Part shown: positions 33,305-43,329 of the stretch, in pieces
How the letters are laid out: the number at the start of each line of letters is the position of its first letter
Position numbering within the stretch: the stretch's first letter is position 1
NCBI GenBank assembly: GCA_019925095.2
Contig: CM034415.1
Span: forward strand, 4,993,001-5,057,000
Length of the DNA stretch: 64,000 bases
Reading direction: 5' to 3'
Source: Dendrolimus kikuchii
Lineage: Eukaryota > Arthropoda > Insecta > Lepidoptera > Lasiocampidae
Position numbers and translations under genes: made by a program
Notes under the pieces: model-generated
Told to the model about the DNA's origin: nothing
What the model saw: the letters and a program-made list of their open reading frames with translations, nothing else
Database searches by the model: none

Positions 33305-35853
33305 ATGAAACTCGTAAGGTTTTTAATGAAGTTGAGCCACGAAACAGTAACTATTGAATTGAAAAACGGCAGTGTTGTCCACGGAACAATTACAGGAGTC
33401 GATGTCGCTATGAACACACATTTAAAAGCTGTGAAAGTCACATTGAAAAACCGCGAGGAGTTGCAGTTGGAGACATTGAGTGTACGGGGGAATAATATCC
33501 GTTATTACTTGCTCCCTGACAGTCTGCCACTTGAAACATTATTGATAGATGATGCGCCTAGAGGTACATAACAGAATCATTACTTGAACAACTCTTAGGT
33601 TTAAACCAAACATCATAAACGCATAGCCGACTCTTACGTTTTACAGTTAAACTTTTGAAACGATTTTTGCGTGAACTGGAAAGGCATCAATGTTTGTGTT
33701 AAGTTTTCAATGATTGTATATTGGTTATAAATGAATAGTAGCTGTGGGATATTGATTGTTTTTATGCAAGTATTCTATGTTTATATTGAAAGTCTCAATT
33801 GTTTAGTGAAACATTCTTGAACTGCTAAAATGTCTGCTTTTGGTGTACATCAACAATTTTGTGGATGCTTCAATTACTTGGATCTTGTATTTGTCTGTAG
33901 CATTTTTAGTTGACAATTGTCTTAAACCTGGAATGTTTATGAATACTTGGCCCTGGCTTAATACATAAATTGTGTAAAGCTATATTCAAAGCTATTAGTG
34001 TCATCAACACTTCCTTCACTGTTACAATGACATGTTTGTAATGCAAATGCTCCACCTGTGTGAGTGTTAAAAAATAACACTGTTAATGATCAGCTACACA
34101 AGTATATGTATATGAGTTATCCGTCAATATTCAACATCATTAATAATGTTGCATATCAAATAAATAATGCATTTAATATTTAGCTACATCTGGTTTTAGC
34201 AATAGTAGAGGTTTTAGTGAATGTTATGGCGCCATTAACAAATAGCAATATCTGTCCCATGTAAACAAGATCCTGTATGAAGATAAAAGTGTCCTGATTG
34301 TCGATCCAGGATACTACCTATCTCTAGTTTGTTTTAAATATGTTCAGTTGCTTTCATGTGATGATTGAAAGCTACAACTTTAGCTGGGATAACATAGTTA
34401 TTGACCATTTCATGCAGATCATTATTTGTGATGCTTGGGCTTAACCTCCAATAATGTTATAGTTATTAATTGTGGCTAAATGCATATATATAGCATAAAA
34501 ATGTTAATGAATAGCTACATATGTCATCTGTATATTTAACCTGGAAGCTTACCTGTTATTATATTGGGGGGGAGTTTTTGGCGGGAACTGTAAGGGGATG
34601 TTGTGCTGTGCAGTTTTATTTTCTAAAAATGTGTAAAATTACTCTAAAATGAACAATAGTTGTAGGATTTTGATAGTTTTTGAGTAGTAATTATGTGTCT
34701 GCGAGAAATGTGAACTATATAGCCAAATGTGGCCTTTCGAGTTTTCACAAGAACTCCGTTGAATGATGTCGATTGTAGCCTACAATACAATGGCGCCTGG
34801 CTTAAAGGCCTAGTTGCCAAGCCTTAAACTTAAAAAAAAAATATATTTTGGGGGCCTTCGGTTATTGTCAACCTAACTTATGCTTTCCAGTTACAAAAGT
34901 AATATTTATCATATATCAAAATAAAGATAATTTTGTCTTATATTTTTCTTTCTAATCCTATACAAACAGAGGGAGACAACAACATTAAATCATATCGTTG
35001 GAAGCTCTAAAATCAATTCTTGACATCTCGGTGCGAACTGTAGTGTTATACTGATGCATGAATTTACACCAAATTGGTCTTCATGATAAATTGGTCCGAT
35101 AAGAGTTAATGTCATTAACAATTAATAACAATATTGCATCACAAATAATGCATTAAACCTATCGCTATATCTGCATGAAACAGTCAATAATTATAACATT
35201 ATCCCAGATGAAGCATAGCCTCATGTGATTTTGGATATGTTGCATTAGAGACTCACAACAACCATGTTCATGACTGTGATTTTTCCTGTTCCACTTGATT
35301 GCTAGTGTTACAATCATCAACTCAAGTGGAACAGTTATTTGACCCACCTCTTGACAGGTCATTGTGAGTGTTGTGTGATCGAAAATGATGACTTCACTTG
35401 TGATGTTTTCGCCATGACCAGAACGGCAGACGGAGCATTTTGGGTGTTGTGAGCACCTAATGGAACACTCTGTTTATTATATTTTTAATGACATTAAATA
35501 TTAAAAGATAACATAGTATATACACTAATGTTGCTATTGTTATTAGCATTATTTTTAATGCTATATATAAGACTCGTTTGGCTATATTCAAAACTATAAT
35601 ATTATTGCAGGTGGAGCCTAAGCATAACAGACAGATTGAGTTTCAATTTTAGAACAAAAAACCGGGTGAAGATTGATCGCGTATATATTTTATATTAATA
35701 TTAAACCAAATATGTATTTGCTTTCCAGGACGTGGTAAGCGTGAGGGCTTCCCACGCGGCGGCGGCGGCTCCCGTGGCGGCCGCGGCAGGGGCAGAGGCG
35801 GCCGTGGAGGCCCGCGGGGCGGTCGCGGCGGCCGAGGCCGCGGACGCCGGTAG
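33305..35853 (+). CDS. SmD1: small nuclear ribonucleoprotein SmD1, two exons
   Basis: SmD1 is one of seven Sm proteins forming the ring around U1, U2, U4 and U5 snRNAs in the spliceosome. Exon 1 (33305-33563) encodes the Sm fold: [20 protein letters not shown] (Sm1) with [20 protein letters not shown], then [15 protein letters not shown] (Sm2, with the RNA-binding RGNNIRY). Its donor follows CCTAGAG, leaving one base. Exon 2 (35729-35853) begins after TTTCCAG and encodes the arginine-glycine tail [20 protein letters not shown] and onward to GRGRGRR, a substrate for symmetric dimethylation and SMN binding. The total is 127 residues, slightly longer than the human protein because of the RG tail. 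The 2.2-kb intron carries a retroposon copy and a MITE. The second exon is much GC-richer than its surroundings because of Gly/Arg codons. Confidence 0.97.
34565..34845 (+). repeat. dispersed retroposon 3' end with A tail (copy in SmD1 intron)
   Basis: Nearly the same sequence as 4540-4860, from GTTTTTGGCGGGAACTG to GGCTTAAAGGCCTAGTTGCC plus an A-rich tail. Closer to that copy than to the reversed one at 14700-14975. Confidence 0.75.
35235..35470. mobile_element. MITE with GTT(C/G)CATTAG...CTAATGGAAC ends (copy 2, SmD1 intron)
   Basis: Same ends and internal blocks (GACCCACCTCTTGACA, GAGCATTTTGGGTGTTGTGA) as the copy at 18440-18715. About 40 bp shorter through internal deletions. Confidence 0.75.
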
Positions 35854-36409
35854 ACAACAAGGATAGAATAAGCTTATATTCGTGATTACATGTATTTTTA
35901 AGACATAATTGTGGTTGATTTTGGTATACGGGTTAAATGGACTCCCTTCTATTATAAAATTGACGTATTGACTTTTTCAAGAAGTATATTTTGCAAGCCA
36001 GGGGTGCGTTCTTAAACGTTGCCCGACGACGTCCGATGATATGATACGCGTTCTAAAACCCTTGATGCGATCGCGCGACGATAATTCTGACCGTTCTTAA
36101 ACGTCGCTTGATGACGCACCGACGCGAAACAGGTGCGTGATAATCACTTTACTTCACTTTTTGTTTTTTGGCAAGAGGCTTGTTCTTGGTCGAACTACCA
36201 TTACTGCCAACGTCAGGTGTGGAAAAGGCAAGGTTTATGGCGATGACCAGTTAGATAAGAAAACACAAAAAAAAGGGGGGAAAACAAATAAAAACTTGTT
36301 CTAGAATTAATTCACCGCCACCACCTGAAACAGTATTAGTAAAATAAATATATACACATATATGAAAACACTTTTTTTTAAATTGAGGTACACAAAATTT
36401 GTTATAGGG

Positions 36410-36685
36410 TTATAATTTTATATTATAAACGGAAATATATTTGGTTAGAGCATTAAATATAAGACGATTACATATAAGGGAAAGGAGAGTTTTAATATTA
36501 GTGGGTCTTGGAATTTTAGGTGGCAGGATATCATATAGGGATGTGGGGTAAAGGGGACAGTTAAAAAATATATGATCGATAGAGCCTTCCCCTGTATTAC
36601 ATTCACACATTGGAGAGGCACGAACTCCAATCCTATGAAGGTGGACAGGGGTACACGAATGGCCCAGTCGCAACCTGCAAATCAC
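36410..36685 (-). pseudogene. LINE C-terminal segment, shifted frame
   Basis: Encodes RLRLGHSCTPVHLHRIGVRA followed by CECNTGEGSIDHIFFNCPLY, the C-C-H-C motif found after RNase H in this LINE group. It belongs to the same element as 36901-38379 but is in another frame, so the copy carries at least one frameshift in the interval 36686-36960. Confidence 0.82.
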
Positions 36686-36900
36686 TGAGGTGAGTCTTTT
36701 GTCAGCATTGCGGAATTTATAGAACCATGGTTTGATGGGTATCTCTGGAGAAATATCTTTATAGAACCTCCCTTTGACCAGACTGGAATTTGTCCAACTA
36801 ATAAGCCATTCCCCTTTAAGGTCTTGCAGAGCTTTAGAACAGAGATCCTGAGGGTGCAGTCTGGAGTGGTCTAGGCATCCTGAAACTATTGCACTTTTCG

Positions 36901-38379
36901 CTAACTCATCAGCGGTCTCATTACCGGATATACCTGAGTGACTAGGAATAAAAAAGCTAGGACAACATCAATACTCTTAGACTGGCAGAGAAAGAGATTT
37001 TCCTTGATTTTAAGAATCAAAGGGAAACGCAGGCCAATTGTTAAATCCTCTGAAAGGATAGCTTGGAGGCAGCTTAGAGAGTCTGAAAAGACTATACATT
37101 TATGTATCCTATCTTTGTTAGCAACAACAAACTTTATTGCCTCCAAAATTGCTATTGTTTCACCAGTAAAAGTAGATGTAAATATAGGACACTTATAGGT
37201 CAATGCTAGCCTGTAGTTAGGGCACCAGACAGCAGCACCAACACAGCCTTCTAGAGATAGTTTGGAGGCATCAGTATAAATCGGGCACCAGTCTGACCAT
37301 TCCGATGAAAGCCGTAGGTTAAAAAAATCATTTGCTCTAGGATCGTCTTTGGAGATGCCAAAATGTAGTAAAACTTTAGGGTAGAAATTTAAGACTTCAT
37401 AGGAGGTACTAAAAGGAGCTAGTTTATGGGATTGGAAAAGCGGAGTACTTAATCTATCTAATTTTCTAAAAGATTTTATAAGACATGGAAGATCTTTATG
37501 GTACCAGTAAGGGTTGTTTGTGATAAGGGAAGAGAGAGACTTGATCTTAGAAATTAAAGGGTGAGAAGAAATCTGACAGGTTTTATATAAGAAACGATCA
37601 CATAAATATTGGCGGCGAATTTGAAGAGGAGGGTCTAAGGCCTCTATCTGTAATGCATTGGTCGGAGATGATCGCATGGCACCCAGTATCACCCTGAGGC
37701 ATCTATACTGTAGTTTGTCTAGTTTAACAAGAGCTGTTTTTGAACAAGGCTGAAGAATAAAAGAACCATAATCTAAAATACTACGGATTATAGCATTATA
37801 TATTAATTTTTGGGAGTATGGGTGGGCGCCCCACCAGACTCCTGACAAACATCTAAGGAGATTTAAATTCGATTCAGTCTTTTTTATAATAAAATTTAAA
37901 TGCTGTAGTCCTGTCATTTTTGAATCTAAAAATACACCCAAAAACTTAATACTGTCGCAGACTGGAATCACTAGATCGTTACATACCACTCTGATCGATA
38001 GGGGATTTCGTTTACGCGTAAAAACGACTACTTTACTCTTATCTGGTGACAAATCTAGCCCGTGTTCCGTTAGCCAGTTAAATAAATAGTGCAATGCGCG
38101 GTTCAACATAGATTCAGCTTGCTCTGTTGTATCAGCTGATGCGTAGAGTACTATATCATCAGCGTACTGTAATATGTTACAGAAGGAGGTAACAGTATGA
38201 TCTAATTCTGAGGTATATAGATTGTATAGCAATGGGCTCAGAACAGAGCCCTGGGGGAGGCCTTTCCATGTCCGACGAGTAGAGTGAATAGAACCTTCTA
38301 GTCTAGTTACAACCGAACGATCCATTAGCAAATTACATATGTAGTGCGATAACCTCACGGGAACACTCAGCTTTTGCAT
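36901..38379 (-). CDS. LINE reverse transcriptase plus RNase H (truncated)
   Basis: The frame encodes the palm of a non-LTR reverse transcriptase (GLPQGSVLSPLLYNLY, then the ILQYADDIVLYAS catalytic motif, then DLSPDKSKVVVFTRKR and KFLGVFLDSKM). The thumb region follows, then an RNase H domain: IYTDASKLSLEGCVGAAVW supplies the first Asp, GETIAILEAI the Glu, and CIVFSDSLSCLQ the next Asp. RNase H after RT is a trait of I-type and related LINEs. Codons upstream of 38379 (AAYDSVLLHHLRQ) continue the RT before truncation near 38427. The frame breaks after about residue 470, just before the expected last RNase H Asp region. The endonuclease and ORF1 are absent, so it is a dead copy. Confidence 0.9.
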   Translation of the reverse strand: MQKLSVPVRLSHYICNLLMDRSVVTRLEGSIHSTRRTWKGLPQGSVLSPLLYNLYTSELDHTVTSFCNILQYADDIVLYASADTTEQAESMLNRALHYLFNWLTEHGLDLSPDKSKVVVFTRKRNPLSIRVVCNDLVIPVCDSIKFLGVFLDSKMTGLQHLNFIIKKTESNLNLLRCLSGVWWGAHPYSQKLIYNAIIRSILDYGSFILQPCSKTALVKLDKLQYRCLRVILGAMRSSPTNALQIEALDPPLQIRRQYLCDRFLYKTCQISSHPLISKIKSLSSLITNNPYWYHKDLPCLIKSFRKLDRLSTPLFQSHKLAPFSTSYEVLNFYPKVLLHFGISKDDPRANDFFNLRLSSEWSDWCPIYTDASKLSLEGCVGAAVWCPNYRLALTYKCPIFTSTFTGETIAILEAIKFVVANKDRIHKCIVFSDSLSCLQAILSEDLTIGLRFPLILKIKENLFLCQSKSIDVVLAFLFLVTQVYPVMRPLMS

Positions 38380-38648
38380 TTTCTGCCTGAGGTGGTGAAG
38401 AAGAACACTATCATACGCGGCAGTAATGTGCGTGATAATCGTCCTGACGTTTCATTTGACAGTTCACCTGTAACTTGCAATTTTTTAGGTTGCATTATGA
38501 ATCATTACATATTTTTTTGTAATATTTTGTGTAAGTATATCAGGAAAAAAGAAATAAATTATAAATATTATACTTATTGTAACATTCCCAACTCCCCAAT
38601 AGCAATTTTTACAAATATGTTTTATTATGACCGATGAGTAGAGCGCCG

Positions 38649-38920
38649 TATAGCGCGGCAAGTATGTAAAAGCGCTGGAAGAATACGTGTTGGGAACATC
38701 GTATCCCCGATGCGGGCCCCCGCTCCACCCTCGCGGCGTTCGGGTCGCCCGACCGCCCGCCGGCCAAGCTACTCAGTTAATCCTGCAACCTTGTGACGTA
38801 CGCATGTATGTAGGAACTCACGCGCCGGCCTGCGCGCCGCGCGTTCGGGGTTCGTTCAGTAGGTTTATTCATTAAAACAAGTTTACCAATCAAGCTTTAT
38901 TATTTCAAGTGCCCGCTATA
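38649..38920 (+). repeat. 5' LTR of element copy 1
   Basis: Starts TATAGCGCGGCAAGTATG and ends AAGTGCCCGCTATA. Contains a GC-rich centre and CATTAAAACAAGTTTACCAA near the end. Terminal 7-bp inverted repeat TATAGCG/CGCTATA replaces the usual TG...CA. Confidence 0.88.
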
Positions 38921-39829
38921 ATAATTGGCAGCCCAACGTGTGGCACGAAATATAGTGTTTTAAAACAGTTTTAGTGTGTTCTAGTTATAAACTTTGCGAT
39001 ACCTGTGTGTGCCGATACGTTTGTTCCGCGTTTGTTCTGAGTTAGTACTCAACGCGACGTTTAGGTGGCTATCGTAAGTCTAGAACTAAACTGTAGGTTC
39101 GTGATTTAGTACCTAATGACCTAACGTGTTCTGAATAGGTTTCTATAGGACTTGTGAGTGAAATACACGTTCGTACGAGTGTGAGTGCTCGACGTGTTTG
39201 GACTTGTTTGGACTGGTTTGAACTTGTTCGGACTCATTCGTTTTTATTCAAACTTGTTCGTACTTTTGCATACTTGTTTATAACTTAAGTTAGTACTTTG
39301 AATAAACCTAGGTACCCTAAAACGGTTCAAATGTTTATTTGTGTTTGTTTTACGTGACATTTTGATTTAAATTTAATTTATTGTTTTATATAAAGTGACT
39401 ATAAGTATAAAAAACTAGAAATTAGTGTTTATTTTCGTATATGTAAGTACCTACGAAGTGAAAAGAAGATTTGTTGTTAATACGTACGATAATTCCGTAA
39501 GTACTTTTAGACTTATTTATACAGGACTGTACTTACCTACTAGTTGGAATAATTTTGGAAGAATAATTTTATACAAAGACTTTTTTTTTCGTTAATTGGA
39601 ACATTGTGTTTTGTGTACAGACAGTGTTGTTTTCCAATTTAAGACTTTTAGTGTCAGACTGTTTTGAACTTAGAACTTTATTTTCAAGTTATCTTTTATA
39701 GTTGAAGTTATTGTTTATTTAGGCTACGATGAACAATTATTTTGTGTTGAACTATATTGTGTTTTCCGTTTGTCTTGGTGATCGGACAATTTATCACCGT
39801 GGAAACATAGAGTTTTCCGATTAGGCATT

Positions 39830-42007
39830 ATGGTGCTTACACGGTCTGGTGCAACCAGTGACGGGATGGATCAGCATATACCCTCTGTGGATAGGGGTAT
39901 CGCTGGAGAGTCTGAGACTCTCTTGTCCGCGTCCGGCGTGGCTCATGTGCCGCCGGGCGCGCCTCCACCGCCTACTGCGGGCCCTAGCGGGGCCTCCACC
40001 TCTGCTGCGCCGTTTGCGCAGTCGCCGGCGCCGTCTGTTCAACCGGGAACTCCAATAGTTATGACGGATCAACACTTGGCGTATCTTTTGTCTTTGATAC
40101 GCGCTCCAGCTTCACCGCCTGCGCCTGTTACGAGTGCCTTGTCAGGTAACTTTGCAAATTGCTCATCGCGCTTCGACGGTGCAAAAGGGAGCGACGTTTT
40201 AGCTTTTGTCGACGCTATAGAAATATATAAGGAATGCGTCGGTATAGAAGATCACATAGCCTTGCGAGGCTTACCAATGCTTTTGTCTGGTCTTGCAGCA
40301 ACCTGGTGGCAAGGTGTGAAAGCATCTGTTAATAGTTGGCCTGATGCCATAGAATTATTAAAGCAAACTTATGGTCCTCGTTTGCCGCCACACAGGGTTT
40401 ACCGGAAAATATTTGAACGGGAACAAGGCGATGAGCCTACCGATATTTTCGTCTGCAAAATAAGAGCATTGTTAGCACAGTTGCCGTCGACTGCTATCTC
40501 TCAGGAAGCTCAGCTCGACATGGTGTATGGGCTACTGCATAAGAGAATAAGGGAGAAGATATGTCGTAAATCTTTTATGTCTTTCTCTGAGCTATTGGAA
40601 CAGGCCCGTTCTATTGAAGATATTTTAGATGAAGGCCGTAGCTCTCAGCAGTCACAGCTTAGAAAGAATAAGGAATCAGTGACTCCGATTGTAGACACAG
40701 CATATCCAGCAGTACCAGCTTCGTCCAGTAAAGCAAGTAGAGCTCGTTGCTATTATTGTAAGCAATTCGGCCATTTGAAAGAGGAGTGCCCGAAGCTGTT
40801 ATCTAAGAAGTCGTTTCCTAGTAACATTAAGAAAGAAGAAGACAGTTTGACACCTTCAGTAACATGCTTTGGATGCGGCACGCCTGGTGTTATACGAGCT
40901 AATTGCTCTACTTGTAAGAATAAACAGGGATCGTCTGCTTCTTTTTCCGCTTTCCAGTCAATTGCCGCTATTGGAAGCGAGGTCATTGACCCGCGTCAGA
41001 GACCCGTAGTGGAATTGGAGATTTATGGTGCTCGTGGAAGTGCGTTGTTTGATACTGGTGCAAAGCAATCGGTTGCTAGTGAAAGTTTACGTGCACATTT
41101 AGTGAAACACGGTCATAAGTTCGATAAAACGTGTACTAGTGTTAAGTTAGCTGATGGTTCATGTAAAAATCTTGTAGTAGATGTAGCTAAGGTGGATGTA
41201 AGGGTGCCGCAGGGGCCTGTCGTTCCCACTCTTTTTATCATTTTGCCTGGTGCAACTGATACCTTGTTAGGTATGAATTTTTTATTAGACGCAGGTGTGG
41301 TACTTGACTTTAAAAATTCTCGTTATACTTTTAGTCATATACCGCGATATTTTACGATGAGATTTGAACCAGAGGTAGGTTCCCATTTTGGGTCGGATCA
41401 ACGTCAACGGCTCTCGGAACTCCTGAATGATCAAGAGGACATTTTTACTCCAGGGGGAGCGCCAACTTCTTTTGCGCTGCATCGTATAGATACGGGCGAT
41501 GCTACGCGAATCACTAATCAACAGCGTCGGAGGAAGATTTACGCCGATAGGGGGCGTCAACCCGCACCAAACTACAAAATTGGTGATTTAGTTTTGGTTT
41601 CGGCCCACGTTTCCAGTAATGTTGACAAAGGGGTTACTAGTAAGTTTACGCCCAGACGACTGGGACCGTTCAAAATAGCTGAGTTAGTTAGTCCTACCAC
41701 CTATAAAGTAGTAGATAATAATGGAAACACTACTAAGTACCACGCTAGTGCTCTCACTTTATATCAAGGAGATTCTGCCGTAATTCAGAGTAGGAGGAGG
41801 GGTAGGCCTTCCAAAGCCAAGTCCTCTCCCGGGGTGTCCGAGGACTTGGAGGGGGAGACTATAGCGCGGCAAGTATGTAAAAGCGCTGGAAGAATACGTG
41901 TTGGGAACATCGTATCCCCGATGCGGGCCCCCGCTCCACCCTCGCGGCGTTCGGGTCGCCCGACCGCCCGCCGGCCAAGCTACTCAGTTAATCCTGCAAC
42001 CTTGTGA
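39830..42007 (+). CDS. Gag-protease with fused integrase C-terminus (copy 1)
   Basis: A single 725-residue frame. The N-terminus is Pro/Ala-rich. A retrotransposon Gag capsid region follows (RFDGAKGSDVLAFVDAIEIY, LPMLLSGLAATWWQGVKASV, YRKIFEREQGDEPTDIFVCK), then a canonical CCHC zinc knuckle (C307, C310, H315, C320) and a second knuckle whose His is replaced by Val (C346, C349, C359). The aspartic protease has the active-site ALFDTGAKQSV (Asp408) and flap/C-terminal LLGMNFLLDAGVVLDF. At about residues 557-566 the frame jumps from sequence expected before the reverse transcriptase (HRIDTGDA) straight to the end of integrase (RRKIYADRGRQP, IGDLVLVSAHV, RRLGPFKIAELV). RT, RNase H and the integrase catalytic core are missing without loss of frame. 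The frame ends inside the 3' LTR. The product could assemble capsids and process itself but could not copy or insert the element. Confidence 0.93.
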   Translation: MVLTRSGATSDGMDQHIPSVDRGIAGESETLLSASGVAHVPPGAPPPPTAGPSGASTSAAPFAQSPAPSVQPGTPIVMTDQHLAYLLSLIRAPASPPAPVTSALSGNFANCSSRFDGAKGSDVLAFVDAIEIYKECVGIEDHIALRGLPMLLSGLAATWWQGVKASVNSWPDAIELLKQTYGPRLPPHRVYRKIFEREQGDEPTDIFVCKIRALLAQLPSTAISQEAQLDMVYGLLHKRIREKICRKSFMSFSELLEQARSIEDILDEGRSSQQSQLRKNKESVTPIVDTAYPAVPASSSKASRARCYYCKQFGHLKEECPKLLSKKSFPSNIKKEEDSLTPSVTCFGCGTPGVIRANCSTCKNKQGSSASFSAFQSIAAIGSEVIDPRQRPVVELEIYGARGSALFDTGAKQSVASESLRAHLVKHGHKFDKTCTSVKLADGSCKNLVVDVAKVDVRVPQGPVVPTLFIILPGATDTLLGMNFLLDAGVVLDFKNSRYTFSHIPRYFTMRFEPEVGSHFGSDQRQRLSELLNDQEDIFTPGGAPTSFALHRIDTGDATRITNQQRRRKIYADRGRQPAPNYKIGDLVLVSAHVSSNVDKGVTSKFTPRRLGPFKIAELVSPTTYKVVDNNGNTTKYHASALTLYQGDSAVIQSRRRGRPSKAKSSPGVSEDLEGETIARQVCKSAGRIRVGNIVSPMRAPAPPSRRSGRPTARRPSYSVNPATL

Positions 42008-42130
42008 CGTACGCATGTATGTAGGAACTCACGCGCCGGCCTGCGCGCCGCGCGTTCGGGGTTCGTTCAGTAGGTTTATTCATTAAAACAAGTTTACCAA
42101 TCAAGCTTTATTATTTCGAGTGCCGCTATA
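41860..42130 (+). repeat. 3' LTR of element copy 1
   Basis: Matches the 5' LTR at 38649-38920 except for CGAGTGCCGC in place of CAAGTGCCCGC near the end. The Gag frame stops inside it. Confidence 0.88.
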
Positions 42131-42427
42131 GCCGTTCTTAAACGTCGAATGACGGCCGTCGCTCGCTGTGGGGTGATCATCCGTCGTCGGGCGACGTTTA
42201 AGAACGCACCCCTGAAGAAAGAACGAAAGGAATGTTTAGTTGTTAAATGCGACAGGCAAAATATATAAAGGTAATGAAGAATCATAACATTTTTAGAGTT
42301 GCATGCCACAATTGGACAAATGAGGCTGACACTCGGTATATTGCGGTGCCAAAATTAATTCGATACAGCTCTGATTTTCAATGCCCACCTCTAGTTTATA
42401 TACATTTCATTGTCTTACCTTGCCTTT

Positions 42428-42738
42428 AATTTTTTTTTTTGAGGCGGGCGAAGTGCTAGTATTTGGACTAAAGCGATGAGAGGTAAAACCACGAATAGCC
42501 ACCAGAATAAATCGCCGGCATTTGTGGAGACTCGAATACTCAATACTCCACTAAAACCACCCGCCCACCATGTGCTTCGCGCTTATGGTAGGAAGAGCGT
42601 GAGACTTGGAACGTAGTTACGCCCACGCTGATACTAGCGCATCAGTGCTTGAGAGTGCTCCGGGAAGCAGAGCAAACTCACTTCGTCAACAGGGGGATGA
42701 CTCCTCTGGTCCCTAGATGCTGGAGGGCCCCTGCGGCA
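42428..42738 (-). mobile_element. retroposon with 11-bp target duplication
   Basis: ACCTTGCCTTT is repeated at 42417-42427 and 42739-42749. The left end is a T tract, the A tail of a minus-oriented insertion. The interior (GAGGCGGGCGAAGTGC, CCACTAAAACCACCCGCCCA, GAGACTTGGAACGTAGTTAC) matches the insertion at 25086-25457. Confidence 0.85.
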
Positions 42739-42939
42739 ACCTTGCCTTTCATCTCTCAACTGAAGCTGAGTGTGCAGAGATAGTTAAATTCATAAGACTA
42801 CCTACTTTGTACAACACAATGCAGTGTAAAATGAATGAGATAAATCTATACCTACAGATAAATAAAATTGAATGTCTAAAATTGAATCTATTTGTAATTG
42901 TCAAAATAAAGATGTGAAAAAAATCAGGAGACCAGGAGA

Positions 42940-43093
42940 TTCCGTAAATGAAATTTTTAGAATTTTTGTCTGGATGTTGGATCTTTGAAATGTGTTGACC
43001 GATTTTGACGGGACTTTCACTGATAGCTGATGTTTTTTTAGGGTTCCGCGAAAATAAATTCTACGTGGACGAAGTGGCGGGCACAGCTAGTAA
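42940..43093 (+). repeat. dispersed repeat ending GGGCACAGCTAGT, copy 2
   Basis: Shares AATTTTTAGAATTTTTGTCT, a GATTTTGACGGGACTTTCAC motif and the exact terminus GGGCACAGCTAGT with 10755-10945. Confidence 0.6.
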
Positions 43094-43329
43094 ATAAATG
43101 AAATGAACCTCAGGTTGTGAAATGTTTTTCTAACATGTAAAAGTTGATATTTTTGAAATCTACTGGTCCGAATTAGCTTTCTTGGTTTCTTCATATTTAT
43201 AACAAACAACAAACTCTTAACGGATTACAAATTTATTAAATTATAGATAGATATAGATTAATGGTACAATGGTAATCTGATATTACCATGGCTAAAGCGG
43301 ATGAAGACAGGTAACCAGTGACGTGCGAC

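Larger units (their letters stand above)
36146..38427 (-). mobile_element. LINE insertion with 13-bp target duplication, 5' truncated
   Basis: GTGCGTGATAATC lies at both 36133-36145 and 38428-38440, marking the insertion as one event. The element is minus-oriented and starts inside the reverse transcriptase, so it is 5' truncated. It spans the RT/RNase H frame, a frameshifted C-terminal frame (36410-36685), and about 260 bp of 3' sequence. Confidence 0.85.
38649..42130 (+). mobile_element. internally deleted Ty3-type LTR retrotransposon, copy 1
   Basis: The 5' LTR (38649-38920) and 3' LTR (41860-42130) are almost identical, differing at two sites near their 3' ends. Both begin TATAGCG and end CGCTATA. 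The whole is flanked by the 4-bp duplication GCCG (38645-38648, 42131-42134). A primer-binding candidate starting TGGCAGCCCAACGTG follows the 5' LTR at 38926, and a polypurine tract (GGAGGGGGAGAC) precedes the 3' LTR. At 3482 bp it lacks room for a normal pol; the only frame is Gag-protease with an integrase tail. The 0.9-kb leader has degenerate GACTTGTTTGGACT-type repeats near 39200. Confidence 0.93.
35999..42214. mobile_element. DNA element with 32-bp inverted ends, split by two later insertions
   Basis: The ends CAGGGGTGCGTTCTTAAACG... (35999-36030) and 42183-42214 are reverse complements at 31 of 32 positions. A subterminal motif CCGTTCTTAAACGTCG appears near both ends (36091 and 42132). 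Removing the LINE (36146-38427) and the LTR element (38649-42130) with one copy of each target duplication leaves an ancestral element of about 420 bp, a non-autonomous DNA transposon. CAGGGG ends are hAT-like, but no matching 8-bp duplication was seen. Confidence 0.8.

Noticed and set aside
38687..38875. 62-residue frame in the LTRs (also 41898-42086)
   Set aside because: Lies in the untranslated LTR, in a frame unrelated to Gag; GC-rich composition keeps it open.
39821..40075. Arginine-rich antisense frame over the start of Gag (also 58653-58907)
   Set aside because: A shadow of the Pro/Ala-rich Gag N-terminus; identical in both copies because the DNA is the same.
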